A DNA stretch of 33,685 nucleotides from Lachnospiraceae bacterium (GCA_029338875.1 JAQYBF010000006.1:1-33685), one strand, 5' to 3'; shown: positions 25,480 through 33,410, numbered from the stretch's first letter. Translations and numbers: made by a program. Notes: a model not told the origin generated them from the letters alone.

Positions 25480-26751
25480 TCAGAGATTCCTGTATCCGGA
25501 GTTTTTCAGGATTGCATCTCTGATTTTCCCGGCGTTTTCATACTCTTTCTGCTGAAGATCATCAGATGCCTGATGGATCGCTTTTTCAAAATGATCCGCC
25601 ATTGTATCAAACTGCTTCGTAATAATTGCAGCCTGAATGCCTGATCTTCTGGCACCTTCGATGAAATCACTGCGCCTGATCTGGTCTATATTTATCCTGT
25701 CTCCGATAAACATCGACATATTCCGCGTATGACCTGGATAGACAACTGTACTTACAATATCATATGCCGGAGCCAGATGAAGATTCGACAGATTCTGGTC
25801 ATAGAGAAGCGAGAAATTCTTGATATGGCCATCCGTGTTTCCGATCAGATAATTGAAAATAAGAATATTCCAGAAGCGAAGCATGTCTCTGATCGGGTCA
25901 CTTGAGAATTTCCGCAGCAGCTCACAGACCTTTTCCGTATATCCGGAAGGAACTGTCTCATATTTATTCTCGGCAGCAATTCCCAATGCCTGAGCCATAT
26001 CCTCCTGATGAAGCCTGTAAGGAACAGACAGACCGTCAAGGACCCTGCTCCTGTCCGAGATCACTCTGTCATATCTCGGAGTTGCGAAAAGCGGATTTTC
26101 GTTTTTCGTCTTCACCGCGAAACTGGACGGAACTTCTATCCCAAGCTTCCTTGCCGCTGCAAGGCAGAGCTGTTCATTTGTCACCATATCCTTCAGTCGG
26201 ATATGGCTCTGCTTTACAATATGAGTACTGGGCGCCGTACCCTCCGGAAGATACCAAAGCTTATGCTCTTCATCAAAATAGAGTCCCGTTTTCCCCGAAG
26301 CGCCGGTAAGAGAAAGATGCAGTGCTGTGACGATCTCAGCAGATTTTACAGCACCCTCAGCTGCGAATTCCTCCATTCTCTGATCTGTCATTCTGACATA
26401 TCTGGCCCTGGGAGGCTCTGTCCCTTCTTCTATAACCTGGATTGCACCCAGACATTCCTGACCCAGACCGGAAAGAATGGTCAGATAATCTCCCTCATCT
26501 GCATGCATCCATTCAGCAACCGATCTTTTTGTAAAACCCTCAGGCAGCAGCCCTTCAAAATAATTTTTTGTTTCTTTCGGAGAAAATGGCTCTTCCTGCA
26601 GGGGAAGGCTTAAGGATACTGGGATTGCGCCCTCTGTATCAAGCCACGACCGGTCATAGGAAAACACCGCATCAGAAATTCCATTGTCCTCAATGGTTCC
26701 AACCCCGATCTGCTCTCCGTTCTTTTCAATAGAAACCAGTAATTTCTTCAT
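25480..26751 (-). CDS. hipA: HipA-family serine/threonine kinase toxin
   Basis: 423 residues from the ATG at 26751, with AGCAGGTG about 8 nt upstream; a GTG three codons earlier overlapping hipB is less likely. The N-terminal HipN domain covers about 1-105 and the kinase-like HipC domain the rest. Motifs: SLTGASGKTGL at about 147 matching the S150 autophosphorylation loop of Escherichia coli HipA, the STHIVK lysine strand, catalytic NTDGHIKN (Asp307, Asn312) and the metal-binding YDI (Asp331). All key residues seem intact, so it should be an active toxin, which in E. coli phosphorylates glutamyl-tRNA synthetase and causes dormancy. It follows hipB by 5 bp. No clear terminator is seen before the next gene. 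Confidence 0.93.
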   Translation of the reverse strand: MKKLLVSIEKNGEQIGVGTIEDNGISDAVFSYDRSWLDTEGAIPVSLSLPLQEEPFSPKETKNYFEGLLPEGFTKRSVAEWMHADEGDYLTILSGLGQECLGAIQVIEEGTEPPRARYVRMTDQRMEEFAAEGAVKSAEIVTALHLSLTGASGKTGLYFDEEHKLWYLPEGTAPSTHIVKQSHIRLKDMVTNEQLCLAAARKLGIEVPSSFAVKTKNENPLFATPRYDRVISDRSRVLDGLSVPYRLHQEDMAQALGIAAENKYETVPSGYTEKVCELLRKFSSDPIRDMLRFWNILIFNYLIGNTDGHIKNFSLLYDQNLSNLHLAPAYDIVSTVVYPGHTRNMSMFIGDRINIDQIRRSDFIEGARRSGIQAAIITKQFDTMADHFEKAIHQASDDLQQKEYENAGKIRDAILKNSGYRNL

Positions 26752-26756
26752 AGAGA

Positions 26757-26981
26757 TCACCTGCTGGAAATAGTAATGTCAAGACCCATGAGACTGGCAA
26801 GCATCATTGCTTTCCCAAGCTCTACTGTAGCCTTGCCATTCTCGAGATCGGATATAAAGCTTGCACTGATACCTGTCATTTCTGAAATATACTTCTGTGT
26901 GTAACCGAGCTCTTTTCTTCTGTTGTGTACCGCTCTGCCGAAGTCGGCGGGATCTAAAACCCGAATGGAATGATTGGACAT
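26757..26981 (-). CDS. hipB: HipB-like antitoxin and repressor
   Basis: 74 residues, nearly all an Xre/Cro-type helix-turn-helix (LGYTQKYISEMTGISASFIS, then DLENGKATVELGKAMMLASL). It should bind HipA and repress the operon. GGGAG lies about 6 nt before the ATG. It has almost no C-terminal tail, so degradation control as in E. coli HipB may differ. Upstream lie three palindromes exactly 39 bp apart, one inside the promoter spacer. Confidence 0.93.
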   Translation of the reverse strand: MSNHSIRVLDPADFGRAVHNRRKELGYTQKYISEMTGISASFISDLENGKATVELGKAMMLASLMGLDITISSR

Positions 26982-26998
26982 AGCTGCTCCCTGATATA

Positions 26999-27008
26999 GC
27001 CGTACGGC
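26999..27008. promoter_or_regulatory. HipB operator 1
   Basis: GCCGTACGGC, a perfect 10-bp palindrome, about 18 bp before the hipB start codon and within the predicted transcript. Its surroundings (ATA before, GTTATTTTCG after) repeat those of operator 3. Its centre is 39 bp from operator 2. Confidence 0.75.
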
Positions 27009-27034
27009 GTTATTTTCGAATGTAGGTTATAAAA

Positions 27035-27050
27035 AAAGCCGTTCGGCTTT
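27035..27050. promoter_or_regulatory. HipB operator 2
   Basis: AAAGCCGTTCGGCTTT, 7-bp arms around TT. It shares GCCG-N2-CGGC with operators 1 and 3 and lies exactly midway. On the minus strand T7 follows, but a 2-nt loop makes a terminator unlikely. Confidence 0.75.
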
Positions 27051-27070
27051 ATTCTATCCTCTTAAGATAA

Positions 27071-27099
27071 CTTATAGCCGAACGGCGAAATTTCGTCAA
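27071..27099 (-). promoter_or_regulatory. Promoter of hipBA
   Basis: On the minus strand TTGACG (27094-27099), 17 bp, TATAAG (27071-27076). The predicted start near 27064 leaves a leader of about 80 nt containing operators 1 and 2. Confidence 0.8.
27077..27086. promoter_or_regulatory. HipB operator 3 in the promoter spacer
   Basis: GCCGAACGGC lies wholly inside the 17-bp spacer between the -35 and -10 of the hip promoter, so a bound repressor would directly block RNA polymerase. Confidence 0.8.
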
Positions 27100-27118
27100 G
27101 ATGGTTTTATGCAAGTGG

Positions 27119-27142
27119 AAAAAAGCGGAAATCTCAGATCCG
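27119..27142 (-). terminator. Weak terminator after the diguanylate cyclase gene
   Basis: On the minus strand CGGA and TCCG (27126-27142) form a 4-bp stem, followed by CTTTTTTCC. The stem overlaps the stop codon at 27134. It is short, so termination may be incomplete. Confidence 0.35.
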
Positions 27143-28249
27143 GCTTCTGCCTTCCTCTGTCTGTCTCTTGTTTTCATACATGATCGCATCCGCACGCTCA
27201 TAGAGAGATTCGTTGGTCTCCCCTGGTTCACGGGCCGCAATGCCGTAAGCGAAATCCAGAGGATAATCTCCATACTCCGGATCGCATTTTTCCATGCGGC
27301 TCAGGTCATCGAGGGCCGTCTTCACCCTCTCAGGATCCTCATAAGAGACCAGACAGAATTCATCACCGCCGACCCGGTAGAGTCTTCCAAAAGAAGACAG
27401 CTTCTTATTCGCTGTCTGTGCAAAGGCGCGGAGATACTGGTCTCCGATCTGATGGCCTTCCTCGTCATTGAAATGTTTGAGATGGTTTAAATCAAAGGAT
27501 ACCAGAAGCCCTGCTTCCTTTCTCCTCCTACGGAAAAAGGCCAGGGTAAAGGCGTTCCGGTTTGGCAGGCCGGTCACCTGATCTGTCTTGTCGAAGGCGC
27601 GTACCAGGGCCAGATAAAGAAGGAGATAGACAATGGCAAAGCATTCCCAGACTGCAACCACATCGCCGTCCAGATAGCAGCTGGCCGCTCCAAGTGCTGC
27701 GATCAGTCCGGTAAAAATGATCATAATCCTGTTTTCGGCATCCGTATTATTGGGTATCAGAAAATCATGGGTCAGAATGCAGCTCAGGAGGATGATGATC
27801 AGGGGATAGACCCACTTCGCGCCCGGCGCATTGACCATATAGAGACCCTTGTCCGTATACGAATAGACAGGGATCCAGATATTGAGAAGATTCGCCAGGA
27901 AAAGGACACCATCAGCAGCCAGGAAAAAACAGTCCGGCAGATCCAAATGGTCTCTGTGATACATGATTAGGAAAAAAATAGACACAGGAATGCAGAGAAA
28001 TCCGATACTTGCGATTGTGTTCAGAAGCCGGCGGGCATTCTCGAAAGAATTGTACCTTTCGTAAACATACTCCCATAGATGATCAGCAACAAGAGTTGCA
28101 AACAGGGTGATTCCGATATTCCGAAAGAGGCGGACTGCCTTCACATCCAGCGCAGCACTTGTATAGATCCGAATCCAGACATAGAGAACGATGGTTCCAC
28201 TGATCAGATCCGAATAGACGATTGGAATTCCCTTCATAATCTTTTCCAT
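27134..28249 (-). CDS. Membrane-bound diguanylate cyclase (GGDEF domain)
   Basis: 371 residues. Seven or eight membrane helices fill about 8-218 (LISGTIVLYVWIRIY, IGITLFATLVADHLW, FLCIPVSIFFLIMYH and others), an unrecognised sensor region. The cytoplasmic GGDEF domain follows from about 222 (TDQVTGLPNRNAF). The active site GGDEF is at 294-298, with Asp253, Asn255 and Asp262 in FDLNHLKHFND, so it should make cyclic di-GMP from two GTP. No RxxD inhibitory site is present five residues before GGDEF. An ATG at codon 5 is an alternative start; the AAGGA abuts the first ATG. An imperfect 21-bp palindrome lies 40 bp upstream. Confidence 0.92.
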   Translation of the reverse strand: MEKIMKGIPIVYSDLISGTIVLYVWIRIYTSAALDVKAVRLFRNIGITLFATLVADHLWEYVYERYNSFENARRLLNTIASIGFLCIPVSIFFLIMYHRDHLDLPDCFFLAADGVLFLANLLNIWIPVYSYTDKGLYMVNAPGAKWVYPLIIILLSCILTHDFLIPNNTDAENRIMIIFTGLIAALGAASCYLDGDVVAVWECFAIVYLLLYLALVRAFDKTDQVTGLPNRNAFTLAFFRRRRKEAGLLVSFDLNHLKHFNDEEGHQIGDQYLRAFAQTANKKLSSFGRLYRVGGDEFCLVSYEDPERVKTALDDLSRMEKCDPEYGDYPLDFAYGIAAREPGETNESLYERADAIMYENKRQTEEGRSRI

Positions 28250-28288
28250 TCCTTAAAGAAAACCAGGTTATTTTCCGCCACAAGCATA

Positions 28289-28309
28289 GCACAAATGCCG
28301 CATTTATGC
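28289..28309. promoter_or_regulatory. 21-bp palindrome upstream of the diguanylate cyclase gene
   Basis: GCACAAATGC (28289-28298) and GCATTTATGC (28300-28309) form inverted arms matching at 9 of 10 positions around one base. On the minus strand TATGCT (28283-28288) follows at once and could be a -10, which would make the palindrome an operator. No good -35 is seen. Confidence 0.4.
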
Positions 28310-28380
28310 ACGCTTTAAGAGGCCTGACAGCGTTTTCATCCTGTTTTTTGTAAGGAGCAGTTTCCTGCCGCCGAATCAGC

Positions 28381-29730
28381 TTATCTGCCGTTCTCACGCT
28401 CAAGAACCGTAATGACTTCTATCCCATCGGTCTGGGGAAACATGTCCACCGGCTGAATCATGGCCGGACGATAGCCCGTCCTTTGAAATTCCTTCAGATC
28501 TCTGGCCAGGCTCTCGATTCCGCAGGAAATGTAGACCACCCTTGGAATTTTCATGGCACTCACCGCACGGATGAATTCCGGTGTAGATCCCGAACGGGGC
28601 GGATCCATGCAGACGATGTCCGGCCGGGATTTGCCGCCCAGAATCTCAGACCGCTCATCGGTCTTCATTTCCGCCAGTTCCCTTAAGAAAGCGGTTGCAT
28701 CCTCATGATAGAAACGGATATTCCGGATCTGATTGGCTCTGGCATTGCTGACGGCATCCCGGACCGCTGTCGGATTCAATTCCACACCGATGACATGACC
28801 GGCCGAGCCTGCCATAAACATACCGATCGTTCCGGTACCGCAGTAGGCATCGATGACCGTTTCCTTTCCGCTTAATCCGGCTGTCTGCAGAGCCAGGTTA
28901 TAAAGCCGCCTGGTCTGCTCGGTATTAACCTGATAGAAGGACGAAGGCGAGATCCGGAAGGTCAGGCCCAGGCTGTCATCCTCGATGAAGCCCTTTCCGA
29001 ACAGAACGATATTCCGGTCGCCCAGGACCATGCTGGTCTTTGCGTTATTGATATTCTGAACGATGGTTACGATCTCCGAGAATTTCTTCCGCAGGGCTTT
29101 GACAAAATTATTCTTGCCCGGGAAAACCACATCGCCGGTGACAAGCACCACCATATAGCCCTGGGAACCCCGCCGAATCAGGACATGGCGGAGGAAGCCT
29201 CTGCCCCTGTCCTCATCAAAGGCCTGCATGTGAAAGGACGGCATGAGATTCCGGATCTCTTCGATGATAGCGTCCGCCGTCTGATCCTCGAGGAAACAGC
29301 CCCGGACATCCACAACCCGGTGGCTGTTCTTCTCATAGATGCCCCTGCGGATCTTCCGATCCCTGCCCTGTGTAAAAACCGAATGGACCTTGTTCCGGTA
29401 ATAGAGGGGATGTTCAGCGCCAATAATCGGAAGGATCTTAAGACCAGCATTTTTCACTACGGGATTTAAATACCTGGCAGCCCTCTCCTGCTTCATCGCC
29501 AGCTGCTTGTCATAAGGAATGCCGATATAGTCGCAGCCGCCGCACTTCTTCCGGTAGGGGCAGACGTTCTGCTGCATCTTCGCTCTATTATCTTTTCCCG
29601 TGCGAGAATTTGTCTTAATCTCCTTGTCCTGATTCCCCGGACGTGAAACCCTTTTATCTCCTCTGCCCTGCTTTTTTTCGGCAGCTGGAGCCTGCTTTCG
29701 GTTCTTCATTTTTGAATTGGATATTGGCAT
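28381..29730 (-). CDS. rlmD: 23S rRNA (uracil-5-)-methyltransferase, RlmD/RlmCD type
   Basis: 449 residues. A TrmA/RumA-family enzyme that methylates C5 of a uridine in 23S rRNA with S-adenosylmethionine. An iron-sulfur cluster is indicated by Cys57, Cys63, Cys66 (CPYRKKCGGC) and Cys145. The methyltransferase domain has SPSSFYQVN, AYCGTGT at 295-301, DPPRSG at 376-381, the nucleophile Cys403 in ISCGIESLARDL and the base Glu438. The usual N-terminal TRAM RNA-binding domain is missing; instead there is a basic low-complexity tail of about 55 residues rich in Lys, Arg and Asn. It starts 6 bp after the esterase gene, so the two share a transcript. Whether it modifies U1939, U747 or both cannot be read from sequence. 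Confidence 0.9.
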   Translation of the reverse strand: MPISNSKMKNRKQAPAAEKKQGRGDKRVSRPGNQDKEIKTNSRTGKDNRAKMQQNVCPYRKKCGGCDYIGIPYDKQLAMKQERAARYLNPVVKNAGLKILPIIGAEHPLYYRNKVHSVFTQGRDRKIRRGIYEKNSHRVVDVRGCFLEDQTADAIIEEIRNLMPSFHMQAFDEDRGRGFLRHVLIRRGSQGYMVVLVTGDVVFPGKNNFVKALRKKFSEIVTIVQNINNAKTSMVLGDRNIVLFGKGFIEDDSLGLTFRISPSSFYQVNTEQTRRLYNLALQTAGLSGKETVIDAYCGTGTIGMFMAGSAGHVIGVELNPTAVRDAVSNARANQIRNIRFYHEDATAFLRELAEMKTDERSEILGGKSRPDIVCMDPPRSGSTPEFIRAVSAMKIPRVVYISCGIESLARDLKEFQRTGYRPAMIQPVDMFPQTDGIEVITVLERENGR

Positions 29731-29736
29731 CGTTTT

Positions 29737-30429
29737 CTACTCCTTCTTCTGGGACAGGGCCCAGACAATTCCCCTTGCCTGTCTTCCCTCTGGATCTTGG
29801 AAATGATTGCCCGGATTCCATTCGAAGATCGTGTTCAGGCCGGCCTTCCTGCAATCTTCATAGAGGGCTTCCGTCTTTTCTCCGACGGTCCTCATGACGG
29901 CATTCCTTGTCCGCGACTCCTTATCTCCCAGGGAGAAATATAGAGCGTCCGGACGGCAAGCCATCTCATGCGACCTCGTGTATGCCAGAAAGTCCGGAAA
30001 CCAGAGGGAGCCGGACATGCTGGCGGCTCTCGAAAAGCAGCTGCTTTTATAAAGAGCATAAACGGAAAAGAGACCGGCCAGGGAATAGCCTGCGATGAGA
30101 CGGAAAGAAGGTGCCCGGCCTAATAGCTCCTCAACATGGGGAATGATCTCTCCTTCCAGGGCGGACAGCCAGGCATCCGCGCCGCCGTCATAGCTATCAT
30201 CTCCCTTGAAAAGAGGCGGACAGGTCCAGGGGCTTAAGTCACTGCCCCAGACCAGATGGCTGATCACGATCAGGGAATGAGGCGGACAGTTTCTTTCCTT
30301 CAGAGCCTGATTCAGAAGATCGCCCTCATCCTCAAAGCTGTTTACATAGACTGCCGGGCTTCCTGCCGGACCCGGATAGACTTTGATTTTCTTGCCCTCG
30401 AATTCGAAGAACATCTCATTCTCTGCCAT
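29737..30429 (-). CDS. Putative esterase, alpha/beta-hydrolase fold
   Basis: 230 residues. Esterase D/Fes-like hydrolase with the nucleophile elbow GYSLAG (Ser about 115), an acid in SLGDKESRTRN and a histidine in GNHFQDP near the C-terminus. It lacks a signal peptide and should be cytoplasmic. The family includes enterobactin esterase and S-formylglutathione hydrolase; which substrate is used here is unknown. It is just upstream of rlmD and divergent from azlC. An AAAGG lies 9 nt before the ATG. Confidence 0.85.
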   Translation of the reverse strand: MAENEMFFEFEGKKIKVYPGPAGSPAVYVNSFEDEGDLLNQALKERNCPPHSLIVISHLVWGSDLSPWTCPPLFKGDDSYDGGADAWLSALEGEIIPHVEELLGRAPSFRLIAGYSLAGLFSVYALYKSSCFSRAASMSGSLWFPDFLAYTRSHEMACRPDALYFSLGDKESRTRNAVMRTVGEKTEALYEDCRKAGLNTIFEWNPGNHFQDPEGRQARGIVWALSQKKE

Positions 30430-30456
30430 ACTTTCGTACCTTTCCTGAAATTCACA

Positions 30457-30471
30457 ATAGAGTATCTCTAT
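30457..30471. promoter_or_regulatory. Palindrome between the esterase and azlC genes
   Basis: ATAGAGTATCTCTAT has perfect 6-bp arms around TAT. It sits 28 bp before the esterase start and about 110 bp before azlC in a 150-bp divergent region. It could be an operator for either side, but no firm promoter boxes were found. Confidence 0.35.
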
Positions 30472-30579
30472 AGCAAGCTAAATTTTCATCTTATTATTAA
30501 TATCTCCTGATGAAATGATATACTTCTTATGTGTAATAAAAATACAAAGAATCTGCAGAAAAATCAACGAGAACGAAAA

Positions 30580-31350
30580 ATGAAAGAATTTAAAAAAGCT
30601 TTTCCAATCACCATCCCCGTCATGGCGGGCTATATTTTCCTCGGAATCACCTATGGCATTCTGATGGTGACCAATGGTTTCCCTATCTGGCTTCCGGTTC
30701 TGACCGCAGCTGTCATCTATACAGGATCCATGGAATTTCTTATGGTGGAGATCCTGTCCTCTTCTTTTGCGCCCCTGTCGGCCTTTCTGACCGCCTTCAT
30801 GGTCGGAGCAAGGCATCTCTTCTACGGCCTGTCCATGCTGAAGAAATACAATGGCTGCGGACGGTCTAAATTTTACCTGATCTACACCTGCAGCGACGAA
30901 ACCTTTGCCCTGAATTATAATGCGGATCCGACCGGTCTGAACAAATCGTGCTTCTACACCATCATTTCTCTCCTGGATCAGATTTACTGGATTGTCGGCG
31001 CTCTGATCGGAAGTATTTTCGGGACGCTGATCACCTTCAATACAAAGGGCCTGGATTTCGTCATGACGGCCATGTTTCTGTCGATTTTTGCCGACCAATG
31101 GCTGAAGGACAAGAAGGCTCGCAAGTCTGAGGAAGCTCTTCTTGAGGAGGACGAAAAAGGATCTCTGCCACGAAGAATGATCCTTCTGCTCTGGCTGAGG
31201 CATCACCTGCCAGAGATCGTCGGCCTCCTGGCATCTCTTGTCTGCCTTCTGATCTTTGGAAGCAGTAAATTTATTATTCCTTCCATGATCCTCATGCTGA
31301 CTCTCTTAACGGTCTTTTGTCCTATTATCGAAGGGGGTAAAAAAAGATGA
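30580..31350 (+). CDS. azlC: Branched-chain amino-acid exporter large subunit AzlC
   Basis: 256 residues from the ATG at 30580; an in-frame ATG at 30529 would add a 17-residue polar stretch and has no better ribosome binding site. AzlC-family membrane protein with AFPITIPVMAGYIFLGITYG at the start (GYI.LG..YG is typical), EFLMVEIL, and FMVGARHLFYGLSM. About seven membrane helices. With AzlD it exports branched-chain amino acids or analogues (4-azaleucine in Bacillus). A charged cytoplasmic stretch (KDKKARKSEEALLEEDEKG) lies between later helices. It overlaps azlD by 4 bp (ATGA). Confidence 0.93.
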   Translation: MKEFKKAFPITIPVMAGYIFLGITYGILMVTNGFPIWLPVLTAAVIYTGSMEFLMVEILSSSFAPLSAFLTAFMVGARHLFYGLSMLKKYNGCGRSKFYLIYTCSDETFALNYNADPTGLNKSCFYTIISLLDQIYWIVGALIGSIFGTLITFNTKGLDFVMTAMFLSIFADQWLKDKKARKSEEALLEEDEKGSLPRRMILLLWLRHHLPEIVGLLASLVCLLIFGSSKFIIPSMILMLTLLTVFCPIIEGGKKR

Positions 31351-31691
31351 CAACCAAAGAAATGATCATCACCTTTCTTGTAATCTGGCTTGGAACGGTT
31401 CTTACCCGTTTCCTGCCCTATATTATTTTCCCGGAAGGCCGGAAGGTCCCGGAATTTGTCCATTATCTCGGCAGGGTCTTAGGCCCGGCGGTCTTCGGAC
31501 TCCTGGTCGTCTACTGTCTTCGAAATACAGACCTGACCACGTCCTTTGCCAGGGGCGGAAGCCACGGCATCCCGGAGCTTCTTGCGACAGCCCTAACCCT
31601 TCTTACCTACCGCTGGAAGAAACAGATGATTCTATCCATGGCGGCCGGGACGATTCTTTATATGATTCTGGTTCAGCTTGTATTTGTCTGA
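31347..31691 (+). CDS. azlD: Branched-chain amino-acid exporter small subunit AzlD
   Basis: 114 residues with about four membrane helices. TRFLPYIIFP and RVLGPAVFGLLVVYCL are characteristic AzlD segments, followed by GIPELLATALTLLTYRWKKQMILSM (in part). It works with AzlC, whose gene it overlaps (ATGA), so the two are translated together. A terminator shared with the converging putP gene follows. Confidence 0.92.
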   Translation: MTTKEMIITFLVIWLGTVLTRFLPYIIFPEGRKVPEFVHYLGRVLGPAVFGLLVVYCLRNTDLTTSFARGGSHGIPELLATALTLLTYRWKKQMILSMAAGTILYMILVQLVFV

Positions 31692-31707
31692 AAAAACGGA
31701 TGATCAG

Positions 31708-31760
31708 AAAAAGCGGAATTCCCGGTCCCGAATAGGGTCTGAGAATTCCGTTATTATATT
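31708..31760. terminator. Bidirectional terminator between azlD and putP
   Basis: CGGAATTC (31714-31721) pairs with GAATTCCG (31743-31750), with an inner CCC/GGG pairing. On the plus strand TTATTATATTTTAT follows; on the minus strand CTTTTTCTG follows. It can close both azlCD and putP. Confidence 0.8.
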
Positions 31761-31771
31761 TTATGGGTGAA

Positions 31772-33325
31772 TTACAGTTCCCTCTTCACTTCTTCAAAGG
31801 TATCCACAATTTCCTGATCCGGAGCCGGTGTCAGAAGACTGACAATGACGACAACCAGAACGGAAACCAGGAAGGCCGGAGCCAGCTCATAGAGATTGAA
31901 GAGTCCGCCTAAGGGGCGTACCAGATATTTCCATACGAAGACCATGAGGCCGCCGGCGATCATTCCGGCAATAGCGCCCTGACGGTTCATTCTCTTCCAG
32001 AAAAGAGACAGAAGAACGATGGGACCGAAGGCCGCACCGAATCCGGCCCAGGCAAAGGATACAATGCTGAAAATTGAGCTGTTGGGATTCCAGGCAATAA
32101 CGATTGCAAGTCCTGCCACCAGGATCAGTGTGGCACGGGCAATGAACATGGCCATCTTTTCACTCAGTTTTACATGGAAAACACCCTGGACAATATTCTC
32201 TGAGACTGCGGAAGATGCGGCGATCAGCTGGGAATCGGAGGTCGACATGGTGGAAGCCAGAATGCCGGCAATAATAACACCGCCGATCAGAGAAAAGAGA
32301 ACTCCGTTTTTACTGATGTGATCTGCCAGTACAACAATCAGAGTCTCCGCCTTGGCGGAGCTGGTCGGATCCGCTGCATCCACCAGATTCTTCATGGTTC
32401 CGTTTAAGGTCATGGCACGTCCGACAATTCCAAGGATTACGGCGATTCCAAGAGAGAAGACAACCCAGACAGAAGCCACCCGGCGGGACAGCTTCAGCTT
32501 CTCCGGATTCTCGATTGCCATGAATCGAAGCAGAATATGGGGCATGCCGAAGTAACCGAGGCTCCAACAGAACATGCTGACCTTATGGAAAATATTATAG
32601 GGATCTGCCGAATGGGTGGCATTATTGTAGGTTGCATTGAAATCCAGGAAGCCCGGAAGAGTCTTGGCATTCTGGATGACAGCATCTACACCGCCGGCCT
32701 GGAAGACTCCATAGCCCAGAACGATGAACAGGGCTGCCGTCATAACGATGGACTGAACGAAGTCTGTCTCCGAAGCTGCCAGGAAGCCGCCGGTCGTCGT
32801 GTAACCGACAATGACGACTGCGGAAACGATCATGGCCAGCTGATAATTGACTCCGAAAAGAGAGGCGAAAAGCTTGCCGCAGGCAGCAAAGCCGGATGCG
32901 GTATAGGGAACGAAGAAGACCAGAATGAAAGACGCACTGATAAAGAGCAGGATATTTTTCTCATCCTTGAAGCGGCGTTTGAAGTATTCCGGAATGGTAA
33001 TGGCATTGAGCCGGTCCGAATATTTACGGATCCGCTTGGCTACGAGGAGCCAGTTCAAATAAGTACCGACCACCAGGCCTGCTGCTGTCCAGCCGGCATC
33101 TGCGACGCCGGAAAGATAGGCCAGTCCCGGGATGCCCATCAGAAGATAGGAACTCATATCCGATGCCTCGGCACTCATGGCTGTAACGAAGGGTCCTAGC
33201 TTTCGTCCGCCCAGATAGAAGTCTCCGACATCATTGGTACTCTTCGATGCCCAGATTCCGATCAGAAGCATGCCCATCAGATAGACGACTACGGTGATAA
33301 TGATACCTATTTGCGCGCGTGTCAG
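31772..33325 (-). CDS. putP: PutP, sodium/proline symporter, apparent CTG start
   Basis: 517 residues if translation starts at the CTG at 33325. The first ATG in frame is at 33277, which would cut the first membrane helix (TRAQIGIIITVVVYLMGMLL) in half and has no ribosome binding site. The CTG is followed by that helix and preceded by AAAGGGGAG, and no ATG, GTG or TTG occurs in frame back to a stop at 33365-33367. The protein is a solute:sodium symporter with about 13 helices. Sodium-site Asp56 lies in SAEASDMSSYLLMGIPG, matching D55 of Escherichia coli PutP, and TMSTSDSQLI near 360 matches S340/T341. It imports L-proline with sodium. A cleaner genome might show ATG here. Confidence 0.9.
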   Translation of the reverse strand: MTRAQIGIIITVVVYLMGMLLIGIWASKSTNDVGDFYLGGRKLGPFVTAMSAEASDMSSYLLMGIPGLAYLSGVADAGWTAAGLVVGTYLNWLLVAKRIRKYSDRLNAITIPEYFKRRFKDEKNILLFISASFILVFFVPYTASGFAACGKLFASLFGVNYQLAMIVSAVVIVGYTTTGGFLAASETDFVQSIVMTAALFIVLGYGVFQAGGVDAVIQNAKTLPGFLDFNATYNNATHSADPYNIFHKVSMFCWSLGYFGMPHILLRFMAIENPEKLKLSRRVASVWVVFSLGIAVILGIVGRAMTLNGTMKNLVDAADPTSSAKAETLIVVLADHISKNGVLFSLIGGVIIAGILASTMSTSDSQLIAASSAVSENIVQGVFHVKLSEKMAMFIARATLILVAGLAIVIAWNPNSSIFSIVSFAWAGFGAAFGPIVLLSLFWKRMNRQGAIAGMIAGGLMVFVWKYLVRPLGGLFNLYELAPAFLVSVLVVVIVSLLTPAPDQEIVDTFEEVKREL

Positions 33326-33364
33326 AATCTCCCCTTTTCCAATTGCTGCTGACTTTTTGCCTGG

Positions 33365-33410
33365 CTATCCCTGCTATCGGAGGTGCATCAGAAGTGCCCT
33401 ACAAGGATAG
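33365..33410 (-). other. Possible hairpin in the putP leader
   Basis: CTATCC (33365-33370) can pair with GGATAG (33405-33410). Inside, AGGTGCA (33381-33387) pairs with TGCCCT (33395-33400) with one bulge and a 7-nt loop. A second CTATC (33374-33378) could replace the outer strand, so two alternative folds exist. No T tract follows. It lies about 40 nt before the CTG start. Confidence 0.3.

Noticed and set aside
27031-27050. Operator 2 of hipBA as a terminator
   Set aside because: The loop would be 2 nt and the same core recurs twice at equal spacing, so an operator explains it better.
30478-31206. A 242-codon minus-strand frame opposite azlC
   Set aside because: Reverse reading of the AzlC gene, which has clear family motifs; the frame is His/Gln/Arg-rich without pattern.
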